DNA of 64,000 bases from assembly GCA_002315385.1 (NCBI GenBank), contig DCHZ01000023.1, forward strand, positions 19,333-83,332. The letters are read 5' to 3'. Below the pieces are notes generated by a model. That model was given only the letters and a program-made list of their open reading frames with translations. It made no database searches and was not told the DNA's origin. A program made the position numbers and the translations under genes. Each line of letters begins with the position of its first letter. Within the stretch, counting starts at the first letter, position 1. This document shows positions 8,993-17,271 of this stretch, one piece after another. The stretch is from Firmicutes bacterium UBA1739 (lineage in GTDB: Bacteria; Bacillota; Clostridia; Peptostreptococcales; Anaerovoracaceae).

Positions 8993-9454
8993 TATGAAAA
9001 ATCAGTACGGATTTCCGACCGGAATAACTGCGAATAAAGCAGGATCGGGAAAACCGTTATTCATTATTCGGCAGCTTCGTTAAATATATACGGCTATCAT
9101 TGAAATCAACAGGAATTAATTGCAAAGAAATGGATAATTACGAAAGGAATAACGTAATTTTACAAGAAAAGGTGGCAAATTAATTTTTTTTTCAGAAGAA
9201 ACTTTTATGAATAAAAAGAAAATCTTGTGATTAAAGTGAATTACAGGGAATATAATACATCGTTAAAAAGTGAAATAATATGAACTATAATTAAAAACAA
9301 TTGAAATAAAGTTCGAAATAAAACGAATGTTATAGTGAAAATATATTTGATAGTTTGTAAAAATACCGTAATATTGTTAAATAATTATCGTATTATGTCA
9401 TAAAAAACAGAAAAATTTCGATGAAAAGGTCAATATGAAAGAAAAAAATTTATA
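8993..9454 (+). other. AT-rich non-coding region before the amino-acid dehydrogenase cluster
   Basis: About 460 bases with no supportable gene. From about 9110 on it is very AT-rich, with A and T runs. GAAATAA-type words recur (at about 9265-9270 and again at 9304-9323 as TTGAAATAAAG and TCGAAATAAAAC). A TATAAT (around 9250-9256) has no convincing -35. The composition and the position fit an upstream regulatory region or UP-element-rich promoter area. No sigma-54 motif of the TGGCAC-N5-TTGCA kind was found. Confidence 0.5.
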
Positions 9455-9483
9455 TAGACGTATTCATGTGAATATGTTAAAAT
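9455..9483 (+). promoter_or_regulatory. Candidate promoter of the dehydrogenase cluster
   Basis: TAGACG (9455-9460) and TAAAAT (9478-9483) with a 17-base spacer, 30 bases before the first gene. The ribosome binding site AAAGGAGG follows. Each hexamer deviates from consensus. Confidence 0.45.
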
Positions 9484-9512
9484 AACTGTAAACACGAAAG
9501 GAGGACGATTAT

Positions 9513-9836
9513 ATGTGTATGAGAGTTACTGACCACGTGATTCTTGGTCAGGATTTAAATCCTAAGATGATTGAGATTACAGTTGATGGTCAAAAAGTAC
9601 CTGCAAAAGAAGGTGAACCTATCTTAGCAGCTTTATTAGCACAGGACATCATGGTAAATCGTTATACTGTAAAGAGAAATGAACCTAGAGGGTTATTCTG
9701 CGGTATCGGACAGTGCACAGACTGTGCAATGATCGTAAACGGAAAAGCAAATGTAAGAACATGCATCACTCCGGCTGTAGAAGGAATGATCGTTGAAACA
9801 CAGTACGGTTATGGAGGTGCAAACGATGTTAAATAA
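9513..9836 (+). CDS. [2Fe-2S] subunit of a multi-subunit amino-acid dehydrogenase
   Basis: This 107-residue protein is a stand-alone version of the N-terminal [2Fe-2S] domain of heterotetrameric sarcosine oxidase alpha (also HcnA and the gamma subunit of D-hydroxyproline dehydrogenase). The cluster ligands are Cys63, Cys68, Cys71 and Cys84 in a C-x4-C-x2-C-x12-C pattern (FCGIGQCTDC). The segment ITVDGQKVPAKEGEPILAALL is the usual beginning of the fold. It should pass electrons away from the flavins. AGGAGG lies just before ATG 9513. Its end overlaps the next gene by 11 bases. Confidence 0.88.
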   Translation: MCMRVTDHVILGQDLNPKMIEITVDGQKVPAKEGEPILAALLAQDIMVNRYTVKRNEPRGLFCGIGQCTDCAMIVNGKANVRTCITPAVEGMIVETQYGYGGANDVK

Positions 9837-10950
9837 GCAGTTATTAATCGTTGGTGCTGGCCCTGCAGGTTTAGCAGCAGCAATTGAAGCAAAAAAGAAT
9901 GGCGTTAAAGACGTATTGTTAGTAGACCTTAACATGAAGGCTGGCGGACAGTTAATGAAACAGATCCACAAGTTCTTCGGTTCTAAGGAACACAGAGCAG
10001 GCGTTAGAGGTATTGATACCGGTGCTGCTATGTTAAAAGAAGCTGAAGAATTAGGCGTTGAAGTATGGCTTAAGTCTACTTGCGTTGGATTCTTTGACGA
10101 TAAAGTTGCCTGCATCGAAAAAGGTATGGAAGATGGTTCAAAGAAGATTATCTACCTTAAGGCAGAAACAATCATCATCGCTACCGGCGGTCAGGAAAAC
10201 GTAGTAAGATTCAAGGGTTGGACAACACCTGGTGTTATGGGTGCAGGTGCAGCTCAGACAATGATAAATGTAAATAAAGTTCAGCCTGGTCAGAACATCG
10301 TAATGCTCGGAACAGGTAACGTTGGTCTCATCGTATCATATCAGCTCATGCAGGCTGGATGTAACGTTGTATGTCTCGTAGAGGCAGCTCCGGGAATCGG
10401 CGGATACGGCGTTCACGCTTCTAAGATCAGCAGAGCAGGCGTTCCAATTTACACAAAACATACAATTAAAGAAGTTAAGGGTAACGGCCCTAACGGAAGA
10501 GTTTCAGAAGTTACTATCGTAGAAATCGATCCTAAGTTCAATCCTATCGAAGGAACAGAAAAGACATTCGCAGCTGATACAGTAACATTAGCAGCAGGTC
10601 TCAAACCTGTTTCGGAATTAGTAAAACTTCAGGATATCGAATTAGTATTCAATGGACCTTTCGGCGGTTGGGTACCAACTCATAATGAAAAAATGGAAAC
10701 AACATGCCCGGGCATCTACGTTGCAGGTGATACAACAGGCGTAGAAGAAGCTAATACAGCTTTAGAAGAAGGCAAGGTTGCAGGCGTTTCAGCTGCAGAA
10801 GCTCTCGGAGCAATCTCAGCTGCAGAAGCTGACAAGCAGAGAGCTGAAATCTGGGCTAGACTTGACGGTCTGAGAATGGGTCCTTTCGGTGAAAAGAGAG
10901 CTATCGCTAAGAAGGAAGTTATGGCTAAATTCCCAGGCGTAAGAGCTTAA
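9826..10950 (+). CDS. FAD/NAD-binding subunit of the amino-acid dehydrogenase complex
   Basis: A 374-residue pyridine-nucleotide-disulfide-oxidoreductase fold with GAGPAG for FAD (10-15), ATGG (about 119-122), GTGNVG for NAD (162-167) and the C-terminal FAD motif VAGDTTG. It corresponds to the central part of sarcosine oxidase alpha, HcnB and the alpha subunit of archaeal dye-linked proline dehydrogenase, here freed of its [2Fe-2S] ends, which neighbouring genes encode. ATG 9826 is chosen over an upstream frame extension because GGAGGTG (9813-9819) precedes it; it overlaps the previous gene by 11 bases. Confidence 0.88.
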   Translation: MLNKQLLIVGAGPAGLAAAIEAKKNGVKDVLLVDLNMKAGGQLMKQIHKFFGSKEHRAGVRGIDTGAAMLKEAEELGVEVWLKSTCVGFFDDKVACIEKGMEDGSKKIIYLKAETIIIATGGQENVVRFKGWTTPGVMGAGAAQTMINVNKVQPGQNIVMLGTGNVGLIVSYQLMQAGCNVVCLVEAAPGIGGYGVHASKISRAGVPIYTKHTIKEVKGNGPNGRVSEVTIVEIDPKFNPIEGTEKTFAADTVTLAAGLKPVSELVKLQDIELVFNGPFGGWVPTHNEKMETTCPGIYVAGDTTGVEEANTALEEGKVAGVSAAEALGAISAAEADKQRAEIWARLDGLRMGPFGEKRAIAKKEVMAKFPGVRA

Positions 10951-10969
10951 AGAAAGGAGATAAGAAACA

Positions 10970-11464
10970 ATGTCAATCAAAGAAGTTGGATATATCAGCA
11001 TGCAGGAATTAATCGATGCTAAGCAGAACATTTCTGACGCAAGATATGCAAAAGGCCCTGTTGCTGTAGTAGAATGTGTACAGGAAATTCCATGTAACCC
11101 ATGTGAAGCTGCTTGTAAGTTCGGCGCTATCAAAATTGGCGAACCTATTACAAATCTCCCTAAAATTCAGGAAGATAACTGCACAGGCTGCGGCGTATGC
11201 GTAGCACAGTGCCCGGGTCTTGCTATTGTTATCGTTAACAAGGCATATTCAGATACAGAAGCAACAATCGCATTCCCTTATGAATATATTCCTACTCCTA
11301 AAGAAGGAGAAGAATGGGAAGCAGTAAACAGACAGGGCGTTGTTCAGTGCAAAGGTAAGATCGTAAAGGTTATGAATCCTAAAGCATTTGACAGAACACC
11401 TGTTGTTACAGTTGCAGTTCCTAAGGAATTTGCTGATGAAGTTAGAAGTATTAAAAGAAAATAA
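10970..11464 (+). CDS. Ferredoxin-like subunit with two [4Fe-4S] clusters
   Basis: A 164-residue electron-transfer subunit. Two cysteine sets are visible: Cys36, 42, 45, 49 (CVQEIPCNPCEAAC) and Cys71, 74, 77, 81 (CTGCGVCVAQC), each followed by a Pro or Gly-Ala segment as in bacterial ferredoxins. Residues 85-164 form an extra domain without cysteines in a cluster pattern. A comparable ferredoxin subunit (delta) occurs in the four-subunit archaeal proline dehydrogenase. Its AAAGGAG site and place in the run suggest co-expression with the flavoproteins. The electron acceptor is not evident. Confidence 0.85.
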   Translation: MSIKEVGYISMQELIDAKQNISDARYAKGPVAVVECVQEIPCNPCEAACKFGAIKIGEPITNLPKIQEDNCTGCGVCVAQCPGLAIVIVNKAYSDTEATIAFPYEYIPTPKEGEEWEAVNRQGVVQCKGKIVKVMNPKAFDRTPVVTVAVPKEFADEVRSIKRK

Positions 11465-11483
11465 CTGTTAAGGAGGCAATATA

Positions 11484-11762
11484 ATGGCAAGAATTGATGA
11501 TGAAATGCTGGTTTGCCGTTGCGAAGAAGTAACAGTTGGCGAAATCAGAGAAGCAATCGCACAGGGCGCATTCGACGTTGTGGGCGTTAAAAGAAGAACA
11601 AGAGCCGGTATGGGTCTCTGCCAGGGTAAAACATGTGAAAAAATGGTTCAGCAGATCCTTTGTCAGGAACTGGGCGTTGGTCCTGATCAGGTAGGTTCAA
11701 CAAGCGTTAGACCTCCGGTAAGACCAGTGAGCTACGGCGCATTAGCAGAGGGGGTATTTTAA
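11484..11762 (+). CDS. BFD-like [2Fe-2S] subunit
   Basis: A 92-residue protein with the bacterioferritin-associated-ferredoxin fold: Cys11 and Cys13 (VCRCEEV) and Cys46 and Cys51 (GLCQGKTC). The same domain forms the C-terminus of HcnB and of sarcosine oxidase alpha-like proteins, where the ending RPPVRPV is also found. Here it is a separate gene. GGAGG precedes ATG 11484, and the DAO-type gene starts 2 bases after its stop. Confidence 0.87.
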   Translation: MARIDDEMLVCRCEEVTVGEIREAIAQGAFDVVGVKRRTRAGMGLCQGKTCEKMVQQILCQELGVGPDQVGSTSVRPPVRPVSYGALAEGVF

Positions 11763-11764
11763 AA

Positions 11765-13054
11765 ATGAAGTCATATGATATCATCGTAATCGGCGGAGGT
11801 ATGATGGGTACTGCCTGTGCTTACTACCTCACACAGGAAGGTTTAAAAGTTGCTATCGTTGAAAGAGGCGACATCGCTGGTGGTACAGTATCTCATACAG
11901 ACGGATACATTGGTGCATCAGAAAAGCAGCCTGGCGTTGACTCAATGCAGGGCGCAGCTTCAATGAAGTTATATGATGAAATGAGAAAGACATTTGATTA
12001 TGACTTCGAATTTTCAGAAAATGAAAACGGAGATCCTATCGGTTTCGTATATTTCTGTGATTCAGAATTCGAATTCGAAAAGGCTAAGGAACAGGTTGCT
12101 AAGAACCAGGCTCTCGGTATCGAACAGTATGCTGTTGACCCTTACATCTTACAGCAGTTAGAACCTAACTGTGCTAAGGACTTAACAGGTGGTATGTGGG
12201 TACCTAAGGATGGCGCTGTATGTCCGTTCAGAGTAGCATTCGGTTTCGTAGAAGAAGCTAAGAAAACAGGTTTATTAGATGTTTATACAAGAACAGAGGT
12301 TCTCGATATCAAACAGGATCCTGCCACAAAAGCTGTTCTCGGCGTAGTAACAGATAAAGGCGAATTTGCAGCTCCTAAGGTTGTAAATGCAGCTGGTTGC
12401 TGGGCACCGTTCATCGGAGCTATGGTTGGTCTTGAAGTTCCAATCGAACCGAGATTCGGTCAGTTAACAGTATCAGAAAAAACAGGTAAAATCACTCAGA
12501 ACAGACTTGCTCTTGAATATGGTTATTACCTCACAAAGTTCTTCCAGGACGGCGAAAGACCAATCAGCCCACTGGTAAAAGCTTTCAATGTATGCTTAAA
12601 CATTACATCTGACGTTACAGGTAACACAGTAGTTGGTGGTTGCCGTCTGTTCAGAGGATTCAGCATCAAATCAGAATACAAGATTATGCAGGCTGTAGCA
12701 CAGAGAGGTATCAGATACTATCCAATGCTCAAAGACTTTAATTGTATCAGAGCATTCGCAGGTATCAGACCGTTCTGTCTCGACCATCTGCCAATCGTAT
12801 CTGACGTAGAAGAAGTTCCTGGTTTCTACATGGCTTGCGGTCACGAAGGTGACGGTATCACATTAGGACCTATCACAGGTAAACTTATTTCTCAGTACGC
12901 TACAGGCAAACCATTAGAATTTGAATTAGCTCCTGAACTTGCATGGGCAAGATGGCATGACAAAGACATCCCTGCTATGAAAGCAAGAGAAGAAGAAAAT
13001 ACAAAGGCTCTTAAGGCTGTAGAAGAAGAAGTAATCAGATCTTTATCAAAATAA
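11765..13054 (+). CDS. DAO-type FAD oxidoreductase, catalytic subunit (sarcosine oxidase beta/HcnC-like)
   Basis: This 429-residue flavoprotein should be the substrate-oxidising subunit. It has the FAD dinucleotide motif IIVIGGGMMGTACAYYL at the N-terminus, the VERGDIAGGT segment, AAGCWAPFIG in the middle, and a C-terminal CGHEGDGITLGPITGKLI segment typical of DAO-family enzymes such as sarcosine oxidase beta, HcnC and the beta subunit of dye-linked proline dehydrogenase. Family members oxidise the C-N bond of glycine, sarcosine, proline or D-amino acids. The substrate cannot be read from sequence. The gene closes the five-gene block. Confidence 0.87.
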   Translation: MKSYDIIVIGGGMMGTACAYYLTQEGLKVAIVERGDIAGGTVSHTDGYIGASEKQPGVDSMQGAASMKLYDEMRKTFDYDFEFSENENGDPIGFVYFCDSEFEFEKAKEQVAKNQALGIEQYAVDPYILQQLEPNCAKDLTGGMWVPKDGAVCPFRVAFGFVEEAKKTGLLDVYTRTEVLDIKQDPATKAVLGVVTDKGEFAAPKVVNAAGCWAPFIGAMVGLEVPIEPRFGQLTVSEKTGKITQNRLALEYGYYLTKFFQDGERPISPLVKAFNVCLNITSDVTGNTVVGGCRLFRGFSIKSEYKIMQAVAQRGIRYYPMLKDFNCIRAFAGIRPFCLDHLPIVSDVEEVPGFYMACGHEGDGITLGPITGKLISQYATGKPLEFELAPELAWARWHDKDIPAMKAREEENTKALKAVEEEVIRSLSK

Positions 13055-13105
13055 GATTTTAATTATATCTTCTGTTTAAAACTAAATATTTTAGATATAT
13101 CCATA

Positions 13106-13130
13106 TGCGGAGCGAATAGCTCGCTCCGCA
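13106..13130 (+). promoter_or_regulatory. Strong GC hairpin without T run between dehydrogenase and transporter genes
   Basis: A perfect 10-bp stem (TGCGGAGCGA with TCGCTCCGCA) and a 5-base loop. ATATAT stretches on both sides could extend it. No T run follows at once, so it may be a 3'-end stabilising or partial-termination element rather than a full terminator. Confidence 0.6.
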
Positions 13131-13269
13131 GTGATATATATACATGAACTTCATTTTAATAGGTTTTTGACGCACTTTTACTTTTATTATTTACTTTATT
13201 TCTATACAGTTTGGTGCGTTGAAAAGAACAACTGCGCCGAACTTGACTTTTTATAAGGGGGAAAATAAA

Positions 13270-14628
13270 ATGTCAGAACAGGCTGTAGAAAAACAACAAT
13301 GGGGTAGTGCTTTTGGTTTTATCGTATCATCAGTAGGCTACGCTGTAGGTTTGGGTGCTATTTGGAAGTTCCCGTATATGATTGGTATGAACGGTGGCGG
13401 TATATTCCTGCTGCTCTGTATCATTTTCTGTGTAATTATCGCAATTCCACTTTGCTGGTCAGAACTGACTTTTGGTAGATATACTCAGAAGTCTATCATC
13501 TCCGGTTATCGTGAACTGTGCGGAAAAGGCACATTCTGGGTTGCTGCAGGTTGGTTTGGTGCCGCTACAGTAACAATCATGATTTCATACTATATCACTA
13601 TTGTATCAGACGTAATGTTCTATATCTTCAGATACGCTTCCGGATTCTTCAAGGGAATGTCAATCGAAGACGTAGGTGCATACTATTCAGGACTTCAGGT
13701 TAATATGCCTTTCAAGTTCATAACCGTAATTATTCTTTATCTTTTAACCTGTCTCGTTATTTTAGGCGGTGTACAGAAAGGTCTTGAAAGAGCAAACAAA
13801 ATCCTGATTCCTGCACTGTTCATATTCTTAGTAATTCTCGCAGTTAGAGGCTTAATGCTTCCTGGCGGCGTTGAAGGTGTTAAATGGATGTTCACTCCTG
13901 ACTTCTCTAAGTTAAGTGGTTCTGTTGTAATGGCAGGTCTTAACCAGTGCTTCTTCTTAGCAGGTGTTGGTATGGCTTCACTGTGGTCATTCGGTTCTTA
14001 TCTTGACAAAGAAAATTCAGATATTCCATTCTCAGGAACAGTTATCATTCTGTCAAATATCGTTGTTGCTATGTTGGCTGGTATTGCTATCTTCACAGCT
14101 TTATTCTCATACAACATGGAATTAACTTCAGGCTCAGGTCTTACATTCATGACAATGCCTTACGTATTCTCTGATATGCCTGGCGGAATCATCTGGGGTA
14201 CATTATTCTTCTTCCTGCTCTTTGCTGCAGGTTGGTCTTCCGTACTCGGATTATATGAAGGTGCTGTATCTGTAATCTCCGAACCTTTCGGATGGAGCAG
14301 AAAGAAGGGTATCTTAATCATGACAATCATCATGTTTATCCTTTCTATTCCTACATTACTTTCAACAACAGCATGGGCTAATGTAAAACCATTAGGCATG
14401 GATCTGTTCACATTTATGGACTTCGTAGCAATGCTCATTACTCTGCCTATCGGTGCTATTATTACTTCAATCTTCACAGCTACAAAGGGCTGGAACATTT
14501 TAATCGAACATTCAGCACAGGGTGCTAAGTACTTCAGAGTACCTAAGATCTTAAAGGGATGGTATCTGGTAGTGCTTCCTGTAGTTACAGCTGCAGTAGT
14601 AGTAGTAGGTGTAGCAAGCTACTTCTAA
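13270..14628 (+). CDS. Sodium-dependent transporter of the neurotransmitter:sodium symporter (SNF/NSS) family
   Basis: A 452-residue membrane protein with about 11-12 hydrophobic segments. The first shows the NSS hallmark GYAVGLGAIWKFPYM with the unwound sodium and substrate site, close to LeuT and bacterial TnaT. Bacterial members import amino acids with sodium. The frame opens earlier at a TTG (13219), but ATG 13270 follows AAGGGGG and starts the normal N-terminus (WGSAFGFIVSSVGYAVG). It lies between the dehydrogenase and racemase-like genes and shares their base use, so it probably brings in the substrate. Confidence 0.92.
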   Translation: MSEQAVEKQQWGSAFGFIVSSVGYAVGLGAIWKFPYMIGMNGGGIFLLLCIIFCVIIAIPLCWSELTFGRYTQKSIISGYRELCGKGTFWVAAGWFGAATVTIMISYYITIVSDVMFYIFRYASGFFKGMSIEDVGAYYSGLQVNMPFKFITVIILYLLTCLVILGGVQKGLERANKILIPALFIFLVILAVRGLMLPGGVEGVKWMFTPDFSKLSGSVVMAGLNQCFFLAGVGMASLWSFGSYLDKENSDIPFSGTVIILSNIVVAMLAGIAIFTALFSYNMELTSGSGLTFMTMPYVFSDMPGGIIWGTLFFFLLFAAGWSSVLGLYEGAVSVISEPFGWSRKKGILIMTIIMFILSIPTLLSTTAWANVKPLGMDLFTFMDFVAMLITLPIGAIITSIFTATKGWNILIEHSAQGAKYFRVPKILKGWYLVVLPVVTAAVVVVGVASYF

Positions 14629-14730
14629 AAGCGTAATTTGTTGTTAGAATAATAATATTATCCGTTGGCGGTTTTAACCGCGGGCATATACATGCCGTAA
14701 CTCATAATTTTTTAGACACGGAGGATTAAG

Positions 14731-15519
14731 ATGGATAAAAGATTAAAGAACAGACACTTTGGTTATGCAACACCTGAAAACATGAAATGGGTTAACATGT
14801 GTGACCATCAGCAGATGTCCGGCTATTCAGTTGGCGTTATTTATATTGAAGATGTATTCTATCCGATGGTTCCCGGTAATGTTGTAAATGCTTATACTTA
14901 TGACTTCCCGGTAAGAATGAGAGGAGTTCCAAATCTCGATATCGACAGACTCTTCAGAAGAGATCCGTCAATCGGTGATGACATCATCAAATTAGCTGAA
15001 TACATGATCGAAAAAGAAGGCATCAGAGCTCTCTGCTCAGCATGCGGATTCTTCGGTAATTTCCATGCTCAGGTTGCTGCTGCTCTTGATATTCCGGTTG
15101 CACTTTCTTCATTGGTACAGATCAACTGGATCAGAGCCGTTATTAAACCGGGTCAGAAAATCGGTATTTTAACAGCAGATAAATCATCTTTCACAGACGT
15201 ACTTCTTGAAAACGTTGGCGTAACATCTAAGGATGACCTCATCGTTAAAGACTTAAGACATGGAGAACATTTCTCATGTATCTTAGAGTACAGAGGTGAA
15301 TTTGATAACAGTAAGGTTAAGGAAGAAGTAGTTGGTGCTGCTCTTGAACTTCTTGAAGAAGACGCTGATATCGGTGCTATCCTTCTCGAATGCTCAGATA
15401 TGCCTCCATATGCATATGCAGTTCAGCATGCTACACAGTTACCTGTATGGGACTTCACAACATTAATCAGATGGCTCCATAACGGTACAACTCAGAAGCC
15501 TTACTCAGGTTGGATTTAA
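14731..15519 (+). CDS. Asp/Glu/hydantoin racemase superfamily protein
   Basis: A 262-residue protein with the two-cysteine pattern of cofactor-independent racemases: Cys102/Cys105 in LCSACGFFGNF and Cys221 in LLECSDMPPYA. The fold should place one Cys of each half on either face of the substrate. It could interconvert L and D forms of the amino acid used by the upstream dehydrogenase; maleate isomerases and arylmalonate decarboxylases are also in this superfamily. ATG 14731 follows CGGAGG. A short palindrome (GCGGTTTTAACCGC, 14667-14680) lies in the gap before it. A terminator follows. Confidence 0.8.
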   Translation: MDKRLKNRHFGYATPENMKWVNMCDHQQMSGYSVGVIYIEDVFYPMVPGNVVNAYTYDFPVRMRGVPNLDIDRLFRRDPSIGDDIIKLAEYMIEKEGIRALCSACGFFGNFHAQVAAALDIPVALSSLVQINWIRAVIKPGQKIGILTADKSSFTDVLLENVGVTSKDDLIVKDLRHGEHFSCILEYRGEFDNSKVKEEVVGAALELLEEDADIGAILLECSDMPPYAYAVQHATQLPVWDFTTLIRWLHNGTTQKPYSGWI

Positions 15520-15587
15520 ACAAATATACTCAGGTATTATCTAAACATTTAAAAGAATAAACTATTTCAAAAACCTATTGAAGTTCA

Positions 15588-15618
15588 CAGGGGCTGTTTT
15601 ACAGCCCCTGTTTTATTT
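15588..15618 (+). terminator. Rho-independent terminator of the dehydrogenase/transporter/racemase block
   Basis: A 10-bp perfect stem (CAGGGGCTGT 15588-15597 with ACAGCCCCTG 15601-15610), a 3-base loop and TTTTATTT. Confidence 0.9.
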
Positions 15619-15646
15619 CGCACTTATTATGTTATACATGCCTAAC

Positions 15647-15675
15647 TTGTAAATTATAATTATTTCATATATAAT
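15647..15675 (+). promoter_or_regulatory. SigA-type promoter for the U32 genes
   Basis: TTGTAA (15647-15652) and TATAAT (15670-15675) with a 17-base spacer, 45 bases before the start codon. Confidence 0.7.
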
Positions 15676-15720
15676 GCTAAAAGAAAACAAAATGTATTTA
15701 TCGAAAGGATGGCAGGTTAA

Positions 15721-17271
15721 ATGAAGAAGCCTGAAATTCTGGCTCCGGCCGGAAGTATGGAACATTTTAAGGCAGCGGTGGAAAACGGAGCTGATGCGGT
15801 GTATTTCGGCGGTAAAAGCTTTAATGCCCGCCAGTATGCTGAAAATTTCAGCTATGAAGAGATGGAACGGGCCGTAAAATATGCCCATGGTAAAAATATC
15901 AGAGTTTACATGACTGTGAATACATTAATAAAAGATTCTGAACTTCAAAATGCTGTCTTAATGGTAGAAGACGGAATAAAGGCCGGTGTTGATGCCTATA
16001 TTATTCAGGATTTAGGTCTTGCTTATGTACTGAAAAAAAAGTATCCCGAAATTCGTCTGCATATGAGTACTCAGGGTACGGTGTATGATGAGGCAGGCGT
16101 TATTTTTGCTTCAAAACTGGGTTTCAGTCGCGTGGTGCTGGCCCGGGAATCCGGTATCGAGGTAATAAAAAAATGTGCTGACTGTGCAGGAAAATGCGGA
16201 ATTGAAACGGAAGTGTTTGTACACGGAGCATTATGCATGTGCTTATCCGGACAATGCTCCATGAGCAGTCTTATCGGTACCAGAAGCGGGAATCGCGGAA
16301 GCTGTGCACAACCCTGCCGGAAGTGGTATTCTTTAGAGCGCGGTGACGGTTCGCTAATCGGTGAACAGGGATATCTTTTGAGTCCTAAAGATATTTCTTA
16401 TTTGCCGGAATTGAAAGAAATATGTATGACCGGGGTGGATTCACTGAAAATCGAAGGACGAATGAAGCAGCCTGAATATGCGGCAGTTACTTCCGGTGTA
16501 TTCAGAAAATATTTAGATGAAATATTCGATTCCGGTAAGGATATTATTATTGATCATGGCGACAGTGAAAAACTTGAGCAGGTATTCAGCAGAGGAGGGT
16601 TTACTAAAGGTTATCTTTACGGAAAGCAGAATGCGGCAATATTATCAGGAGACAGTCCCAAGCATAAAGGACTTTTTGCGGGAACAGTCAGAAATGTCAG
16701 GAAATCAGCCGTGAGCCCGGACAAGAAGCTTATCGAGGTTGATCTAAGGCAGAATATTGCTGTCGGAGACGGCGTGGAAATAATATGCAGGGGTTTTCCC
16801 GGAGGAATTGTAAGCTTTATAAGGGGGAAGGCCGGTAACGTACGCATTGGTGAAGCAGGACAAAAATACTGGATCGGAGATTTCCCGGGAAATATTAAAC
16901 CCGGGAATCTTGTATACAAGGTTTCGGATAAAAAACTTCTGGATGAGATAAGAAAAAGCTATGTGCGGGCGGAAATCGATAAAAGGTATATATACGGCTG
17001 TTTTAAGGCAGAAACCGGTAAAGTAATAACATATACCGTAACGGATGGAATGGGAAACAGTGCATCTGCCAATGGTACAATACTAATTGAGACGGCTGAA
17101 AATAATGCTGTGAAAAGAGAAGATATTCTGAAAAAATTATCAAAAACCGGAGATACACCCTACACTCTTGCAGACTGTACGATAGATATCACCGATGATC
17201 TGATGATCCCCATGTCTGAAATAAACAAAGTTAGAAGAAGTGCTATGGAGAAACTGCAAAATGAAGAGTAA
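15721..17271 (+). CDS. U32-family peptidase-like protein (RlhA/TrhP-type RNA hydroxylation family)
   Basis: A 516-residue protein beginning with PEILAPAGSMEHFKAAVENGADAVYFGG-type sequence, the hallmark of family U32, an incomplete TIM barrel. It has the four-Cys region (CMCLSGQCSMSS, then GSCAQPCR) that binds a cluster or metal in this family and KIEGRMKQPEY. Family members act in 5-hydroxylation of tRNA (TrhP/TrhO) or 23S rRNA (RlhA); older annotation calls them collagenases. A beta-rich C-terminal extension follows about residue 320. Its stop overlaps the next gene by 11 bases. Confidence 0.85.
   Translation: MKKPEILAPAGSMEHFKAAVENGADAVYFGGKSFNARQYAENFSYEEMERAVKYAHGKNIRVYMTVNTLIKDSELQNAVLMVEDGIKAGVDAYIIQDLGLAYVLKKKYPEIRLHMSTQGTVYDEAGVIFASKLGFSRVVLARESGIEVIKKCADCAGKCGIETEVFVHGALCMCLSGQCSMSSLIGTRSGNRGSCAQPCRKWYSLERGDGSLIGEQGYLLSPKDISYLPELKEICMTGVDSLKIEGRMKQPEYAAVTSGVFRKYLDEIFDSGKDIIIDHGDSEKLEQVFSRGGFTKGYLYGKQNAAILSGDSPKHKGLFAGTVRNVRKSAVSPDKKLIEVDLRQNIAVGDGVEIICRGFPGGIVSFIRGKAGNVRIGEAGQKYWIGDFPGNIKPGNLVYKVSDKKLLDEIRKSYVRAEIDKRYIYGCFKAETGKVITYTVTDGMGNSASANGTILIETAENNAVKREDILKKLSKTGDTPYTLADCTIDITDDLMIPMSEINKVRRSAMEKLQNEE

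Noticed and set aside
9693..10115. 140-codon minus-strand ORF
   Set aside because: Antisense to the [2Fe-2S] and FAD/NAD subunit genes, whose cofactor motifs are clear.
9513..15519. Genomic island or prophage explanation for the dehydrogenase block
   Set aside because: No integrase, tRNA junction, direct repeats or transposase is visible; the codon difference resembles that of highly expressed genes.
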